This document shows, piece after piece, positions 49,183 through 61,645 of a DNA stretch of 64,000 bases. The translations under genes were made by a program, and so were the position numbers. Numbering within the stretch: the first letter of the stretch is position 1; each line of letters opens with the position of its first letter. The DNA is taken from assembly GCA_019722365.1 (NCBI GenBank), contig JADFUC010002408.1, positions 1 through 64,000 on the forward strand, in the 5' to 3' direction. The DNA is from Lithospermum erythrorhizon. Lineage: Eukaryota > Streptophyta > Magnoliopsida > Boraginales > Boraginaceae. Under the pieces are notes generated by a model. The model did not search any database and was not told where the DNA came from. It worked only from the letters and a program-made list of their open reading frames with translations.

Positions 49183-51553
49183 TGCCAGAAAACAAAGCCC
49201 TACTATCGGTGAAAGGGTACATGACATACACCCCAGAGTCCCCGCTAAGAACATGGAACAGCTCCAGCAGACACTGCAGCTGGTACGGGATCAGCTGCGA
49301 AGATGGGCACGTGAGCAGCCTTGACATCTCCAACCTCAACCTCACTGGTACCCTCTCCCCCGACATTGCCTCCCTCCCCTTCCTAACCACCCTTAACTTG
49401 GCATCCAACTCTTTTTACGGCCCTATTCCGCCTCAAATAGGCTTGCTCGCTAACCTCAGAACCCTCAACTTATCCAACAACTTTTTCAACTCGAGCTTGC
49501 CTGATGAGCTCTCCAGCCTTGAGTATCTGCATGTGTTGGATGTGTACAATAATAATATGAGTGGTTTGCTCAACGTTGAGATTCATCGTCTCAAGAATCT
49601 CAAACATTTGCATATGGGTGGGAACTATTTCACTGGAAGTATTCCTAAAGAATATGGGTTGTTTGAATCTCTGGAGTATCTGGCGGTCTCTGGTAATGAA
49701 CTTACTGGTGAAGTTCCAGCAGAGATCGGGAAACTCAAGAGATTGAAGGAACTTTATATTGGATATTATAATAGTTTTTTTGGAGTGATTCCTCCCCAAA
49801 TCGGGAACTTGTCCAGTCTGGTTCGACTGGACGCGGCTAACTGTGGGTTAACCGGAGAGATTCCCCCAGAAATGGGGAAATTGCACAACCTTGATACACT
49901 TTTTCTGCAAGTGAATGGGCTTTCTGGGAAGCTCACACCCGAGTTAGGCAACTTAAAGAGCTTGAAATCGATGGATCTATCCAATAATATGTTGACTGGA
50001 GAGATACCAACTATGTTTTCTCAGCTAAAGAACCTTACATTGTTGAATTTGTTCAGGAATAAGCTTCACGGTTCGATTCCGGAGTTTGTAGCTGAGTTAC
50101 CGGATCTGGAAGTGTTGCAGTTGTGGGAAAATAACTTCACTGGGAGTATCCCACAAAGGTTGGGTAGTAATGGGAATTTGCAGATTCTTGATTTCAGTTC
50201 TAATAAGCTCACTGGAAATTTGCCTAAAGGGGTTGTTGAGTTTGCCTAAGCTCACTCAAGTTGAGCTTCAAGATAATCTCTTGACTGGCTCATTTCCCGA
50301 GACTAATTCGACATCTCCAAGTTTGGGGCAGATTAGTTTGTCTAATAACCGGTTAATCGGGTCTCTGCCATCGAGTATCGGGAGTTTTGGTGGTGTTCAG
50401 AAGCTATTGCTCGATGGGAATAAGTTTTCGGGGCAAATCCCTTCGGAAATAGGGAAGTTGCAGCAGTTGTCTAAGATTGATTTCAGTCGCAACAATTTTT
50501 CGGGTACTATTGCAGCTGAAATGAGCAAGTGTAAGTTGTTGACATATGTTGATCTCAGTAGGAATCAGCTCTCTGGTGAGATTCCAACTGAGATCACAGA
50601 TATGAGGATATTGAATTACTTGAACTTATCAAGAAATCATTTGGTTGGGACCATTCCTGGTTCGATTTCGAGTATGCAAAGTTTGACTTCTGTTGATTTT
50701 TCATACAATAATTTGTCTGGTTTGGTTCCTGGAACTGGGCAGTTCAGTTATTTCAATTACACTTCATTTGTGGGCAATGCTGATCTTTGTGGCCCGTATT
50801 TGGGACCTTGCAAAGAAGGGGTTGTCGATGGGGTTCGTGAACCACATGAGAAGAGTAGATTCTCCCCATCCTTGAAGCTTTTACTTGTCATAGGATTGCT
50901 GGTTTGCTCGATTGTATTCGCGGTTGGAGCAATTATCAAAGCCCGATCACTCAAGAAGGCGAACGAGGCTCATGCTTGGAAACTTACTTCTTTCCAACGC
51001 CTGGATTTCACTTGTGATGATGTCTTAGATAGCTTGAAAGAGGATAATATTATTGGAAAAGGTGGTGCTGGGATTGTTTACAAAGGGGTGATGCCAAATG
51101 GAGAGCAAGTTGCAGTAAAAAGGTTGCCAGCGATGAGTCGAGGTTCTTCACACGACCATGGTTTCAATGCCGAAATACAGACCCTGGGGAGGATCAGACA
51201 TAGGCATATTGTTCGGTTACTTGGTTTTTGTTCGAATAATGAGACGAATCTGCTGGTTTATGAGTATATGCCCAATGGAAGCTTAGGTGAAATGCTTCAT
51301 GGGAAGAAGGGGGGTCATTTGCTTTGGGATACTAGGTATAAGATAGCGGTTGAAGCAGCAAAGGGTCTCTGCTATCTTCATCACGATTACTCTCCGTTGA
51401 TCTTACATCGTGATGTTAAATCGAACAATATCCTTCTGGACTCTAACTTTGAAGCTCATGTTGCTGATTTTGGACTTGCCAAGTTCTTGCAAGACTCGGG
51501 GACCTCGGAATGCATGTCTGCTATTGCTGGTTCTTATGGCTACATAGCCCCAG

Positions 51554-52241
51554 GTAACTATTAAGAGTATTGTGTGTTCTTACTGTAGAGCATTTCCATG
51601 TGGTACTTGAGTTGATTTGGTTCATTCATGTGTTTCTAATATGAGTTTCATCAATTTGCTTCATGTCTGTTCATTAATTGAAGTACTAATATACTAGTAG
51701 TTAATCATTAATTAACCTGATGTCCAAATTGAGTTATGTTTTCAATTTAGCAGATAATTTCAATAAGTCTCTCATGTCACTGTTGGTACCAATCTGACTC
51801 CATAAATTTCTACCTATAGAATCATGATTGACCACTGTGGTAGTGGAAAATGAATGCTTCGTTTTTTATTGTCAGATGTGAAATTGATCTCTCAACTACT
51901 GATGTACTTTGGCTATAATTTTTGTGGTATCTTTCTTTGGTAGAACTTTTATGGTATCTTTCTTTGGTAGAACTTTTATGACATCTTTCAAGTGGAAAAC
52001 TCATAAATAACCTTTTTATCAGATTTAGAGTAATAGTTTTGTATGTCAATTGTTTGGTGAATTCTTACGATCCCTGATAGTCCGTTCAATTAAAATGTTG
52101 CTAGATCTAGTTTAATGTTAGAGAGTTGGTATACCAAATTTTGTAGTGGTTAATAAAGTTCACTATTTCTGAACTTTAGTTGGTATTCCAGATATGAGAG
52201 CATTTCATGTTGTTGTAACTAAAGTTCACGTCTTATTGCAG
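51554..52241 (+). other. Single intron of the BAM1-like gene, with a 32-bp tandem duplication
   Basis: The donor CCAG|GTAACT and acceptor ATTGCAG|AATATG interrupt the APE codon for Glu (phase 1), giving [20 protein letters not shown] after splicing. At about 51927-51985 a GGTATCTTTCTTTGGTAGAA unit with following ACTTTTAT is present twice in tandem. Confidence 0.85.
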
Positions 52242-52828
52242 AATATGCATATACACTGAAGGTGGATGAGAAGAGCGATGTGTACAGTTTCGGGGTGGTT
52301 CTGTTAGAACTAGTTAGCGGGAGAAAGCCAGTTGGGGAATTCGGTGATGGAGTTGACATTGTTCAGTGGGTGAGGAAAATGACTGATGGTAAGAAGGAAG
52401 GAGTGATGACAATCCTCGATCCGAGACTCTCAACCGTGCCTTTGAATGAGGCAATGCATGTGTTCTATGTTGCAATGCTATGTGTTGAGGAGCAGGCTGT
52501 GGAACGTCCGACAATGAGGGAGGTGGTCCAAATGTTGGCAGAATTTCCCAAGCCGCCCAATGCCAAAGAAGGCGATTCAGCCGTAGCTACAGACTCCCCT
52601 CCACCATCATCCGGAATCGAATCTCCATCCGCGGTTCCTACGGACAATAAAGACCATCAGCAGCAACCTCCTCAATCTTCTCACAATTCTTGGCATTTTG
52701 AAGTTGCTCAGCTGGGCAAGGAAGGCAGGCTGGTTCCCCCTCCAAGAATGGGACCAGCTTTGCGTGCTCTTTTCTTTCCTACTTTTTTTAATGGTTCAAT
52801 TTGGTTTGATTTCTTCTATGTACAGTAG

Positions 52829-54540
52829 GATGTCCAGGGGTATCTAGTAATATTTGATAAGACTATTTTGGTCAAGTTGTATTGCACCTAACTCTAGTTT
52901 ATCGACGGTGATGAAATTATGATTTTTATGTAGGGTGACAGAATGATTTAGTCATAAACTATGTGCCAAAAATGGGCATCAGCTACCTACATACGCTTCT
53001 CCCTCTAATTCCACTGCTCTGTTATTAGTATTTCTCTGGAATTGCAGAGGATAGGGGGGAAACTTGTAGGGTGGTTGTGATGAATGTGGACAAGAAGAGT
53101 GTTTTAAGGGAGTGGTTATGACTGATAATTAAAGTAGCATTAATTTTGAAGCATATGCTTGGCACATAGGTAATGGGTACATCATTGTAGTTATTAATGA
53201 GATAATGGTAGCCCCAAGGACAAGAGTGGACTGCACTTTCAATTACCGATACCTTGTGGGGTTTACCACTCTTGTCTCAATTCCAGACTCTTTATTTTCA
53301 CCAATTAATTCGAAAGTTTGCATGGATCTATGACTCCCTACTTCACTCAGTTTGCCTTCACATGAAGTAAAGAAATCTTTCCTCATTTATAAGCCAGCCA
53401 CAATAATAAAGGCCTCTTATCTATGGTGGAACTAGAGGAGGCATATAGACATAGGACCGATTCGCGATCAGTCACCCCTTAATTTTTTCAATCAAATAGA
53501 CATCTGCTATTAAAAAAGAAAAAAATTACTATACATTTTAAAAAAATTAGTTGGATTTACTTTTTTAAATTTTTATATTTATATTGTATCAATTCCTTTT
53601 ATATCTGTATAAAAAAGTCTTTGTTCCACTACTGCTTTAGTCAAAAGAATAGCATGGGAGGAGGGGATGAAGTGTCAATTTTTCTTGATCATGGTCCTGA
53701 AAATTGAGATGATGGGTCCTTGTGTTTTCTTTAGGCGGGCCCTTTTATGATGTTGGACACTGCCTATGTTTCAAATCAACACTGGTAAGACCATATTAGA
53801 AAAAAATAGATAATTTTTTCCAAATTGTTAGCATCCTAAAAACAGTAGAAAAACAGTAACTTCACAATTTTGTCCCCAAAAAATTGATTTTGGTTTTAAT
53901 TAGCATGTTAATTGATTGCCGGTACCACCACATGATGGCTAATTAAAACGAAAAGAGATGCTAACATATTTCAGTGTGAAACGACTTTTGAATCTGAGCT
54001 TTTGTCGATTTCTTATATATAATATGAAAAATTCTAATAAAATAATATTATGAAAATATTTTTAATCGTCAATTATATCAATTTTATATTTTTGAATTAA
54101 ATAAATAAAAATAATTTATGATGAAATTCACATAAATCCTAAAATATAAATTAATTTAAATATAGTAGTACATGCTAATTTAAATATGCATTTATCAGGA
54201 TGGTATGATCACATGTTCATTACATTACTAAGTTTTTAAGTCTTTACGTTTCAATGAAAAATATACTGAAATACTGTTTCAATGTAGGGTGCTCTGTAGC
54301 AAATACTGGTACTGGCTAATTAGCTGCTCATTGATTCATGGTTGATTGCTATATTTTCTTGTAGTAGCATAACATGTAGGGTGTGTAACATATAAAGAAT
54401 GATTTTATATTTGGCCAACTTGGATAAAAAGAAGTTAAAAGGTACTACAATATTACTAATTATGTTGTCCAACGGATAAAAGTTAAAAGGTACTACAATG
54501 TATAATCCCTAAACATTCCTTACAATTATTTAGTTATTTT
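52829..54540. other. 3' flank of the BAM1-like gene and spacer
   Basis: The first few hundred bases are probably 3' UTR. No further gene was found; the rest is AT-rich. Confidence 0.4.
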
Positions 54541-55088
54541 GGTGTTTGGCTAAGATTATTGGTCTAAATCGGTCAAAATAAAGTGTTTGGATAATATTTT
54601 TAAGATATAACTTATAAGTTGAAATGATTTCAATTTATAGAAGTTGAAATAAAAAAGTAATAAATTTAACTTTTTATTCATTTATAAGTTAGTTTAATGA
54701 AAATCATTCTTAAATTATCTCTACCGATATTTAAAACTTTATCATGTCAGCCGTTTAATAGTCATAAAGATTCGTTTAGTTATAAAACTTTTTAATGTTT
54801 TCTTCTTTATTGAAAAAATAAAAATAAAAATAATTTTATATTTTAGTCATTAAATATAATTTTTAATTATAGTTATTTTATTCTTTCAAATATTAAATTC
54901 TTAATTTATTTATAAGATAAAATAAATTTTGATATATAAATAAGATATCTTATAAGTTATTTTATCCTTTTACGTTTAAAGGCGTTTCTGTGTTTATAAG
55001 TAGTCGAAATGATCGAAATAAATTGAATTTATTGATTTATAAATAAAATTGACTATAAATTAAAAAAAGATTAAACAGCCAAAACACT
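54541..55088. mobile_element. hAT-type MITE, about 550 bp
   Basis: The left end GGTGTTTGGCTAAGATT and right end ..ACAGCCAAAACAC are inverted relative to each other (GTGTTTTGGCTGT on the other strand). Internal CTTATAAGTT copies (54612, 54952) match the family at 17242-18078. The interior is very AT-rich and noncoding. The target duplication is not clear. Confidence 0.6.
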
Positions 55089-58000
55089 GTCTTTACTCTT
55101 TATTGAAATTAAAAAATATTATAATGTACCATTGAGATATTTGATTTGAAATGGGAAAATCAAATGGACAAAAGAATTCTAAAACATGTTGTTTAAAGAA
55201 TTGAATGAGCCATCATATAGTAACAAATTAAATGTAAATCTTAAAACCAGTTTTTTCTGTAAATAATTATTCAAACTTAATTTTTATTTTCATCACTATT
55301 TTAATAATTTTAATATTTATAAATAGCCTTAGCTTGTATCCTTATGAATACAAAAAAAACTGAGATAGAGATATGTGATAAAAGAGAATAGATTTTTTAT
55401 AGATATTGGTTGTGGTGGCGGTAGGCGTTAGATGATAAATTATAAGAGAAAGAAAGGGAATAATGCGATCTGTTGAATAAAAAGTGTTAATAAATCTTAT
55501 TGTTTAAAGCATGGAAACTTTTTTACTGCGTGTCAGAAACATGTTGATAAGCCCAGTGAATTATATTATGAAAAATAATAAAAATTACTTTATGAAAATA
55601 TTTTTAAGATAAATTTATTAATAACAGAATTTTATATTTTTGAATTAACAAATAAAAAGTAATTGTTAGTAAAGTTGGGCGTATAAAAACGAAAACGTAA
55701 ATACATATTAAATTGGAGATAGTATTATATACATACTGGAGATAATTAAGAGGAGATTGTTTATTGTAGGCGGAGTTCAACAAAATTCTTCAATTTTAAG
55801 CTTAGATCCTTATAATTAAACTTGAATTTCTATATAATTAATAATTGATAATATGTGAAATAAAATGAGCAAGATTCAAATAGTAGAATTTCCTATTGTA
55901 TGTAACTAATAATTCACATTTTAATGAAATAGAATGAGTAAGACTCATTTTTCTCACGTTGGTACTAGGCTAGTATTTAACAATTGTGGGAAGAAAAATA
56001 AAAATTCAAAGAAGGTGGAATCTTGCATCCATCGTCGGTGACATAGATTTGAGAGTTGATGGGACAGAAAGAAGAAGGAAGGCATCCCAATGAGGTACCA
56101 AAACCCACTCATTCATATTTCATTGTTGGATGAGTCGTCTTCTCTTCTCCCACTATACACATCAAACAAACTGATGGATTGATTGATGAATGTTTCAATT
56201 AATTGGCCCCTTTTTCTCATTTATTTATCAGATGATTTGATTATCCGACTTGATATTGCACTGCATTTCAGTACTGCAAACAGAAGCATTTTGTAATCTT
56301 TTGCATGTTGGTCAGGGTAATTTGTTGTCCCTCCGCAATTAATGGCCAAAAGTTTATTCATGTGGGCACGCACCAGTGAATTTCCTTTTCCTTTGATATA
56401 ATATGTCCTGATTATACAAGTTACTGTTTAATGATGAGTTGTAAATTGGAGTAATTTGTTCACATGAATAAACTTGCTCTTTATACTTGAATTTGTCTAA
56501 CCGTGACGGAGATTAGAAAGATACTAAAAATATATAGCGCTTCTCAATTTCAAACTTTTTTAGAATTTGCACTTAAATCCTTTATAATTAGACATTTTTT
56601 ATTTTTAAGGTGAAATTTTAATTAATAAAGACAACTTTAAGAAAATATTAGTATGATAGTTCCAACTTCTAACTATTCTAGTAAGATCAATTTAATGTTT
56701 ATAGAATGATGATGAATAAAACATACCTAATTTATATAGTTAATCTACTAAGAAACCAGAAACCTAAGTACCTAACTTAAAATGAAACAAGAGTAATTTT
56801 TTCATACCATAATACTGACATGATATTTAAAAGTGTTGGTTGGTATCTCGATTAGTAGAGCTAATTGTCAAAATATATAATTATACTCCGTAGTAGGAGT
56901 TTCTTTTTTGCGCAAATTAATCCTTACAATTACACCATTAAAGCTACCAGATCTAACTTATAAACTTGCTTCCAATCGCTCAAAAATCATTGTGCACTAT
57001 ATATGACTTGTAGTTGTTTGCCCTGGTCTAAGGGACCCTGATGAGGCTAATTCCTTTAGTCGAATCGTGCCAGCAAGAAGCAAACATCATGCAAATTAAA
57101 TATACTCCACTACCACATCAACTTACATTCAATCTAATACAGAATAATAATGCAAAAAAGTACTGTAAATAAAGATTCGACAGTAATATTTTATTCTAAT
57201 TTGTTTAAATTAAATTCAAATGTTAAAACAAGTTTGATGGTGCAGAAGAAAGCTGAAAATTGAATGTTGAAACACATGATTTGATTGACAATTCGTGTGA
57301 TTCCGAGCAAGCGTGCTTAAAATGCACTCATTCTATTCATCCCCTTCCCTCACATGTAAAATAGGGAAAGCTGCGTTTCTGCAAACTCATGCTTGCTCGC
57401 CTTCCAAATCTTACTACTGGCTCTTACTCTATTAAAGAGTTTTAAGTTCAATCAGTTACTCCAACGGGAAATACTATTTTCAAGGCACAGTTCGTACGAG
57501 ACACACGATCGTGACTATTTTACCCCTAGTAGACACGTTGTAGTATTTAATTTTGATCTGAGACCGAAACCTATACTCTTCTGTTTTTTTTACTGGGACT
57601 GAAATCTATCTTTCTCTTAGTTTTTCTTGTCTAGCAGATTTTTTTTGTTTTGAAATAGTTAAACTTTGGAGTCCCAATCACGATGTTTAGATTTAATTTT
57701 CCTTTAATATGTTGAATATTGCATTGAATCAAAATAGCACTGGTTTGTCTGATAGGTCGGGAGTTAGGTTGGGGTTCACGCACCTCGACCCAAGTCTGAT
57801 GTCGTGCAATTTTAGGTCGGAGAGAAGTTGAACTTTGTTCGGGGTGATAAGTCCGACAATCATGCTTGAGGTGATTTGTTGATTCTGTGAGTATCTTTTA
57901 AGGCGGGTTGGAAACATAAATATCTCTCGCAGTTTGATGCTTTGTCACAAAATAAAGGTGTATTATGATAGAATAGAGAATTAGGTTCTTGAATCATAGC

Positions 58001-58798
58001 TTTTGTTATTCTATTTTTTTACGAGATAGTGTAGGTTCGAGTTTGATAGCACTTGTTTTCTTTGTTAAATGCAGAATCTTATATACATGATGCGAGAGAG
58101 AATAGTGAGTCTTGTAATTTTGTTAGGAATAGTATGAAATTTTATAATTTTATTCGTCGAGTGCTGATCTACGTTTGAAGAAAATTCCAGTTTTAGGCTT
58201 AAGTGCTGTCATTCATAATTTATAGTGAAATGTCTTGTTTTATTGTTATTTGCTTGATGGATTAGTCTGTAGCGTTATTAGAATCTGCGTTAAATTTATA
58301 TCTCTTTATTTCGATCTTTCTTAATTTCTTTATTTTTTGAATTAGCATTGCCTCTTTGTTATAGCCAGGTCGATTTTTCATTAATTTATAACAAATCAAT
58401 TGAGACTATAAGCAAACTATAAAACCATTGATCAAATGGCATGCCTTGAAAGTCTAAATATTAGTATGTGCTCATGTTTGATGTTTTAGGATATTGTAAA
58501 TTTTGGTTTGCAAGTACCAAGTGGCAAGTTAGATTCTACAATTATTTTTGAAATTAAATTTGTTATATAAATTTATAATTTGTGACAATAAAAATGGACA
58601 ACGATTATCCGAAAATAGAAGGGCAAAATACAATGTGAAAGTCACTATCAACTCATATCGCTGTGTCACTTGAGGGAACGACAAAGTGAATTTATCGCCC
58701 TATTTCATGACAATTCTTTATTTGACACTAAATATAGCCACTATAATTTGTCCGGTACTGCATTATTCTTTGATTACCACGAAAAAGAGTATTGTATA
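55089..58798. other. Gene-free spacer
   Basis: AT-rich. A short palindromic ACTCCGTAGTAGGAGT lies at 56885-56900. A GC-richer patch at 57740-57860 has GGTCGGGAGTTAGG-type words of unknown origin. A 69-codon frame at 57393-57602 has no recognised domain. Confidence 0.35.
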
Positions 58799-58997
58799 TT
58801 CCCTTGTTTTAAAATAAATAATTGTTTAGATGAAAATTAATTTATTAATAAATAGTGAAAAATTATATTAGAGTATAAAAAAGCCTACGTGAAAATGTAA
58901 AAATTATATTGGGATTATAAAAAGTATTAAAAATACAAGCATTGATTATTATAAAAAATATTTTTTAAATAATAAATGTATTTTGAGATGGATGAAG
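58799..58997. mobile_element. Degenerate Stowaway-like MITE
   Basis: The ends TTCCCTTGTTTTAAAATA and TATTTTGAGATGGATGAA are inverted with several mismatches and lie next to TA. The roughly 200-bp size and AT-rich noncoding interior fit Stowaway. Confidence 0.6.
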
Positions 58998-59810
58998 TAT
59001 TTTAACTTTGTTAAGACCGATTTGATATAATCTATAGTAGTAATAATGAAATAATATAAAATCCATTTACTTTTTCTTTAATTGGCAAAACAAGTAGTCG
59101 CTTCAACATACATTGATCTTGACTTTGGATTCCACCTGACCACCTCTTCAGTGACTGATTAGACATAGGATACCATAAATCAGGATTAGCAAACAAGTTT
59201 CGATCTCTAATTGCATAGATTAGGCCGATGAGCATTAGTTTAAGTAGTGGACGCCTAGGATCTTGTTAAATACAATAATAGTGAAGTTCACTTTAAATGT
59301 CATATGTTTTGTATTCCTTTCAACTGAGGAACCTAATTTTTATATCCGTGACGGAGTATCTTTTTCCTCAAACCTAAATGGTCAAAAGCTAGCCAGTGAA
59401 GATGAAACACGTTGGAGAAGCTTAGGTGAACCCAAGCTCATTGTGAAGCCTCAGTAAAGAATGTTAGTAGTGTAAAGGAAGAACATGACTACCACTTTCA
59501 TTAGAGCGAAAGTAGTAGCTTCTGTCTCAATGAAGACGTCGTCGTTTAGTCTTGTACTGGCATCGGCGTCTAGGTTCGATTCATAGGCCAAGTAATTGTT
59601 CTTGAATCAGGGATCGTCTTTTCAGCGTTGGGGAATTCTTAGTTATGGTATTATATATAGAATTTAAGGTACAGATGCATCCCAATGTCTCGGATACTTC
59701 CCTAGCGTTGGTGATGGGTAAGCGTCAGGCGTCGCTTCGTTAGCGCATCAACAAAAGTCGTAAGGATTTTAAAGGGACACTTTTAAAGGGCTATTGTTGT
59801 TTTTTTAGTT
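58998..59810. other. Gene-free spacer
   Basis: No supportable gene. Short frames on both strands (59032-59235 and 59263-59457) have no recognised similarity. 59500-59760 is GC-richer (GTCGTCGTTTAGTC, GCGTCAGGCGTCGC) and may belong to the repeat complex that continues to the right. Confidence 0.3.
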
Positions 59811-60130
59811 TTTTCTTTTTATAATCAAGGGCTATTGGAGTTGTAAAGCTATAATTAAAATTTGTATGTTATTGGTAGCTTCAAGTAAAGTTAATTTTTT
59901 TTGAAAAATGCATTGAACTTTATTACTATACCAATTTTAAGTTGCAACAACTAAACTTTCTTTTTTATAATCAAGGGCTATTGGAGTTGTAAAGCTATAA
60001 TTAAGAATTTGTATGTTATTGGTAACTAGTAAAGTTAATTTTTTTGAAAAAAGCAGTGAACTTTATTACTATAACCATTTTAAGTTGCAACAACTAAACT
60101 TTGTTTTTATAATCAAGGGTTGTTGTTGTG
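59811..60130. repeat. Tandem repeat, ~145-bp unit, two full copies plus a partial third
   Basis: ATAATCAAGGG starts at 59821, 59967 and 60109 (spacing 146 and 142). The units share TTGGAGTTGTAAAGCTATAA, TTTGTATGTTATTGGTA, AAGTTAATTTTTTT and TTTTAAGTTGCAACAACTAA in order. The copies are highly similar, suggesting a fairly recent duplication. Confidence 0.88.
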
Positions 60131-60829
60131 TTTTTTACTATGTCAATTATATACTAAATGTAAATGTAATTGATAGCCAGCTGATTTTAGGTCAATCTAT
60201 AACATAGACTTCATCAAATTATAGCGTTATCTTTGTAGTTATATATCGTTGAATGTCCTTATTAGTAACGTATTTGATGGACCGATTCGTATAAAATAGA
60301 AACATTTAAAACATTTCGTGTTTCTTTTTCGTTAAGCCTTGGCATTCGTATAATAATTGTGTGGCGGTATTTATATGCTTCTTGAAGGTGAGGTGAAGAA
60401 GTCTGATTATCATTTCTAATGGCGCGTCTTTAAAATTATATAACCTCATAAATGAAACTCTGTGTTTAGGTCTAAGTTCAAGTTTAATAAGGGAGTAATT
60501 AATTTAACATAAGTTTGGATTTTATATATATATATAAATAAATCGGCGCTTTAATAATTCTAATTTCGATCATGGCGCCGTCGTTATAGATGCAAATGGT
60601 CACTAAACTAACCTACTCTGTTTCATAAGTTTAGTTATTGTTTGGGATACTTAGCAGTAGTGGTGGCAAACCATCCAGATAAATTAATTCATTTCATTCT
60701 TCAATGCAAATAATTTGGTGTACTTTCGTTAGGCCATGGTTGATGAATTCTTTCCGTTGGTGTGTTATCTCATTATCCTTCAAGTAATAGGTCAATCCAT
60801 GCGTTTGATAAAGGTACAATGCGTTCGGT
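60131..60829. other. Gene-free stretch left of the dyad array
   Basis: AT-rich with no gene seen. A (TA)n-like patch lies near 60523. It may include the true left end of the hAT element, but no terminal inverted repeat could be identified. Confidence 0.3.
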
Positions 60830-61600
60830 GCATGCCCAATAGGATTTACGTGCATCGAACGAACGTTTGTTAAGCCTAACGGACATCCGTTAACGGATGT
60901 ACGTTAAACCCAAATGACGTTGTTCATAAGCAATAAATGTATGTTAAACCAAACGTACATCCATTAAGCCCAATAAATGTCCTTTAAGAGCAACATATTG
61001 TCACATACTCACATCACATTCATTAGCTAATAATGGACGTCCGTTGGACTGGTTCTACATTGCGAGTCATTTTAAGGGTCCATAGAAAACGAGCTAGTGT
61101 TTGGCCGTAGCAAGTGGGCCGAGTTAGTTGGGCCTTCGTTAATCCATTAGTTAGTCAGTTCGGGTTAAATCCCTCGTTCGTTAGCGTCAAACCGTTAGCT
61201 TACTAATGGGGAATTAGAATTGGGCAGTTTTTTAATAAGCGTTAGATCGGCGCACGTTCGTTCACCCAGTTTGGTGGGCGTTCGAAGATGGCGTTCGGCG
61301 TTCGTTAGTGATTAGATTACTTACGTAAGCGGACGTCAAACTTCCAATTAATAGGGCGTCGATGCAAGCATCTTAGTTGGATTCATAGCACTTATTAGCG
61401 GGCATCCATCCATTAAGCAGGACGTCCGTGCTTAAGCGTTGTCTGAGCATTGATTTCATCTTATTAGCGGATGTCGGCTTTATTACCGGACGTCGGCATT
61501 CTAGGACGTCAGTGTAAGTAAGCGAATTAATATAAGCAATAAGTTTATTGAGATATCCGTTATTAACGGATAAATAGGATTCCAGCTAGGACGTCCAGAG
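60830..61600. repeat. Array of GGACGTCC / TAACGGATGT dyad motifs upstream of the hAT transposase
   Basis: At least eight related words recur: GGACATCCGTTAACGGATGT (60881), ACGTACATCCATTAAG (60950), GGACGTCCGTTGG (61035), GCGGACGTCAA (61329), AGGACGTCCGTGC (61419), GCGGATGTCGGC (61467), CCGGACGTCGGC (61486), AGGACGTCAG (61503) and AGGACGTCC (61590). Two are strong palindromes: 60883-60900 is perfect (18 nt), and 61554-61572 (TATCCGTTA-T-TAACGGATA) has one central base. They lie within about 1.4 kb upstream of the BED finger of the hAT relic, where subterminal transposase-binding repeats would be expected. Confidence 0.6.
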
Positions 61601-61621
61601 TTGAAAAATAAGATTTTTCTC

Positions 61622-61645
61622 TCACTTATAAATAAAACCTGGCTT
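61622..61645 (+). promoter_or_regulatory. TATA-like box, candidate promoter of the hAT element
   Basis: CTCACTTATAAATAAAACC has a good TATA consensus. It lies just right of the dyad array and about 600 bp upstream of the BED-finger remnant. No transcript evidence is available. Confidence 0.4.

Larger units (their letters stand above)
49132..52828 (+). pseudogene. BAM1: BAM1/BAM2-like CLAVATA-type LRR receptor kinase, disrupted
   Basis: BAM proteins are plasma-membrane receptor kinases that bind CLE peptides in meristem and vascular signalling. The order is standard. The LRR N-cap (ENKALLSVK..WNSSSRHCSWYGISC) is followed by LRRs with BAM signatures ([50 protein letters not shown]) and, in a second frame, [28 protein letters not shown] and [20 protein letters not shown]. 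The transmembrane segment [20 protein letters not shown] precedes a complete-looking kinase: GKGGAG loop, VAVKR lysine (51118-51120), HRDVKSNN (51406), DFG (51466) and APE split by the intron. Exon 1 ends at 51553 and exon 2 starts at 52242 in the usual BAM place. Lesions: no in-frame ATG before the signal peptide; the hydrophobic TTLLILLINLLLQ at 49132-49173 is one base out of frame with the LRRs; about 48 residues (two LRRs) are missing at 50223-50232 together with a frameshift. The C-terminus is also longer than usual. It may be a real pseudogene or may contain assembly errors. Confidence 0.85.

Noticed and set aside
49154..49799. Minus-strand open frames opposite the LRR region
   Set aside because: Antisense shadows of the BAM1-like coding sequence.
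60830..61600. CRISPR-like reading of the repeated dyads
   Set aside because: Spacing is irregular, motifs are short and palindromic, and the genome is a plant; not a CRISPR array.
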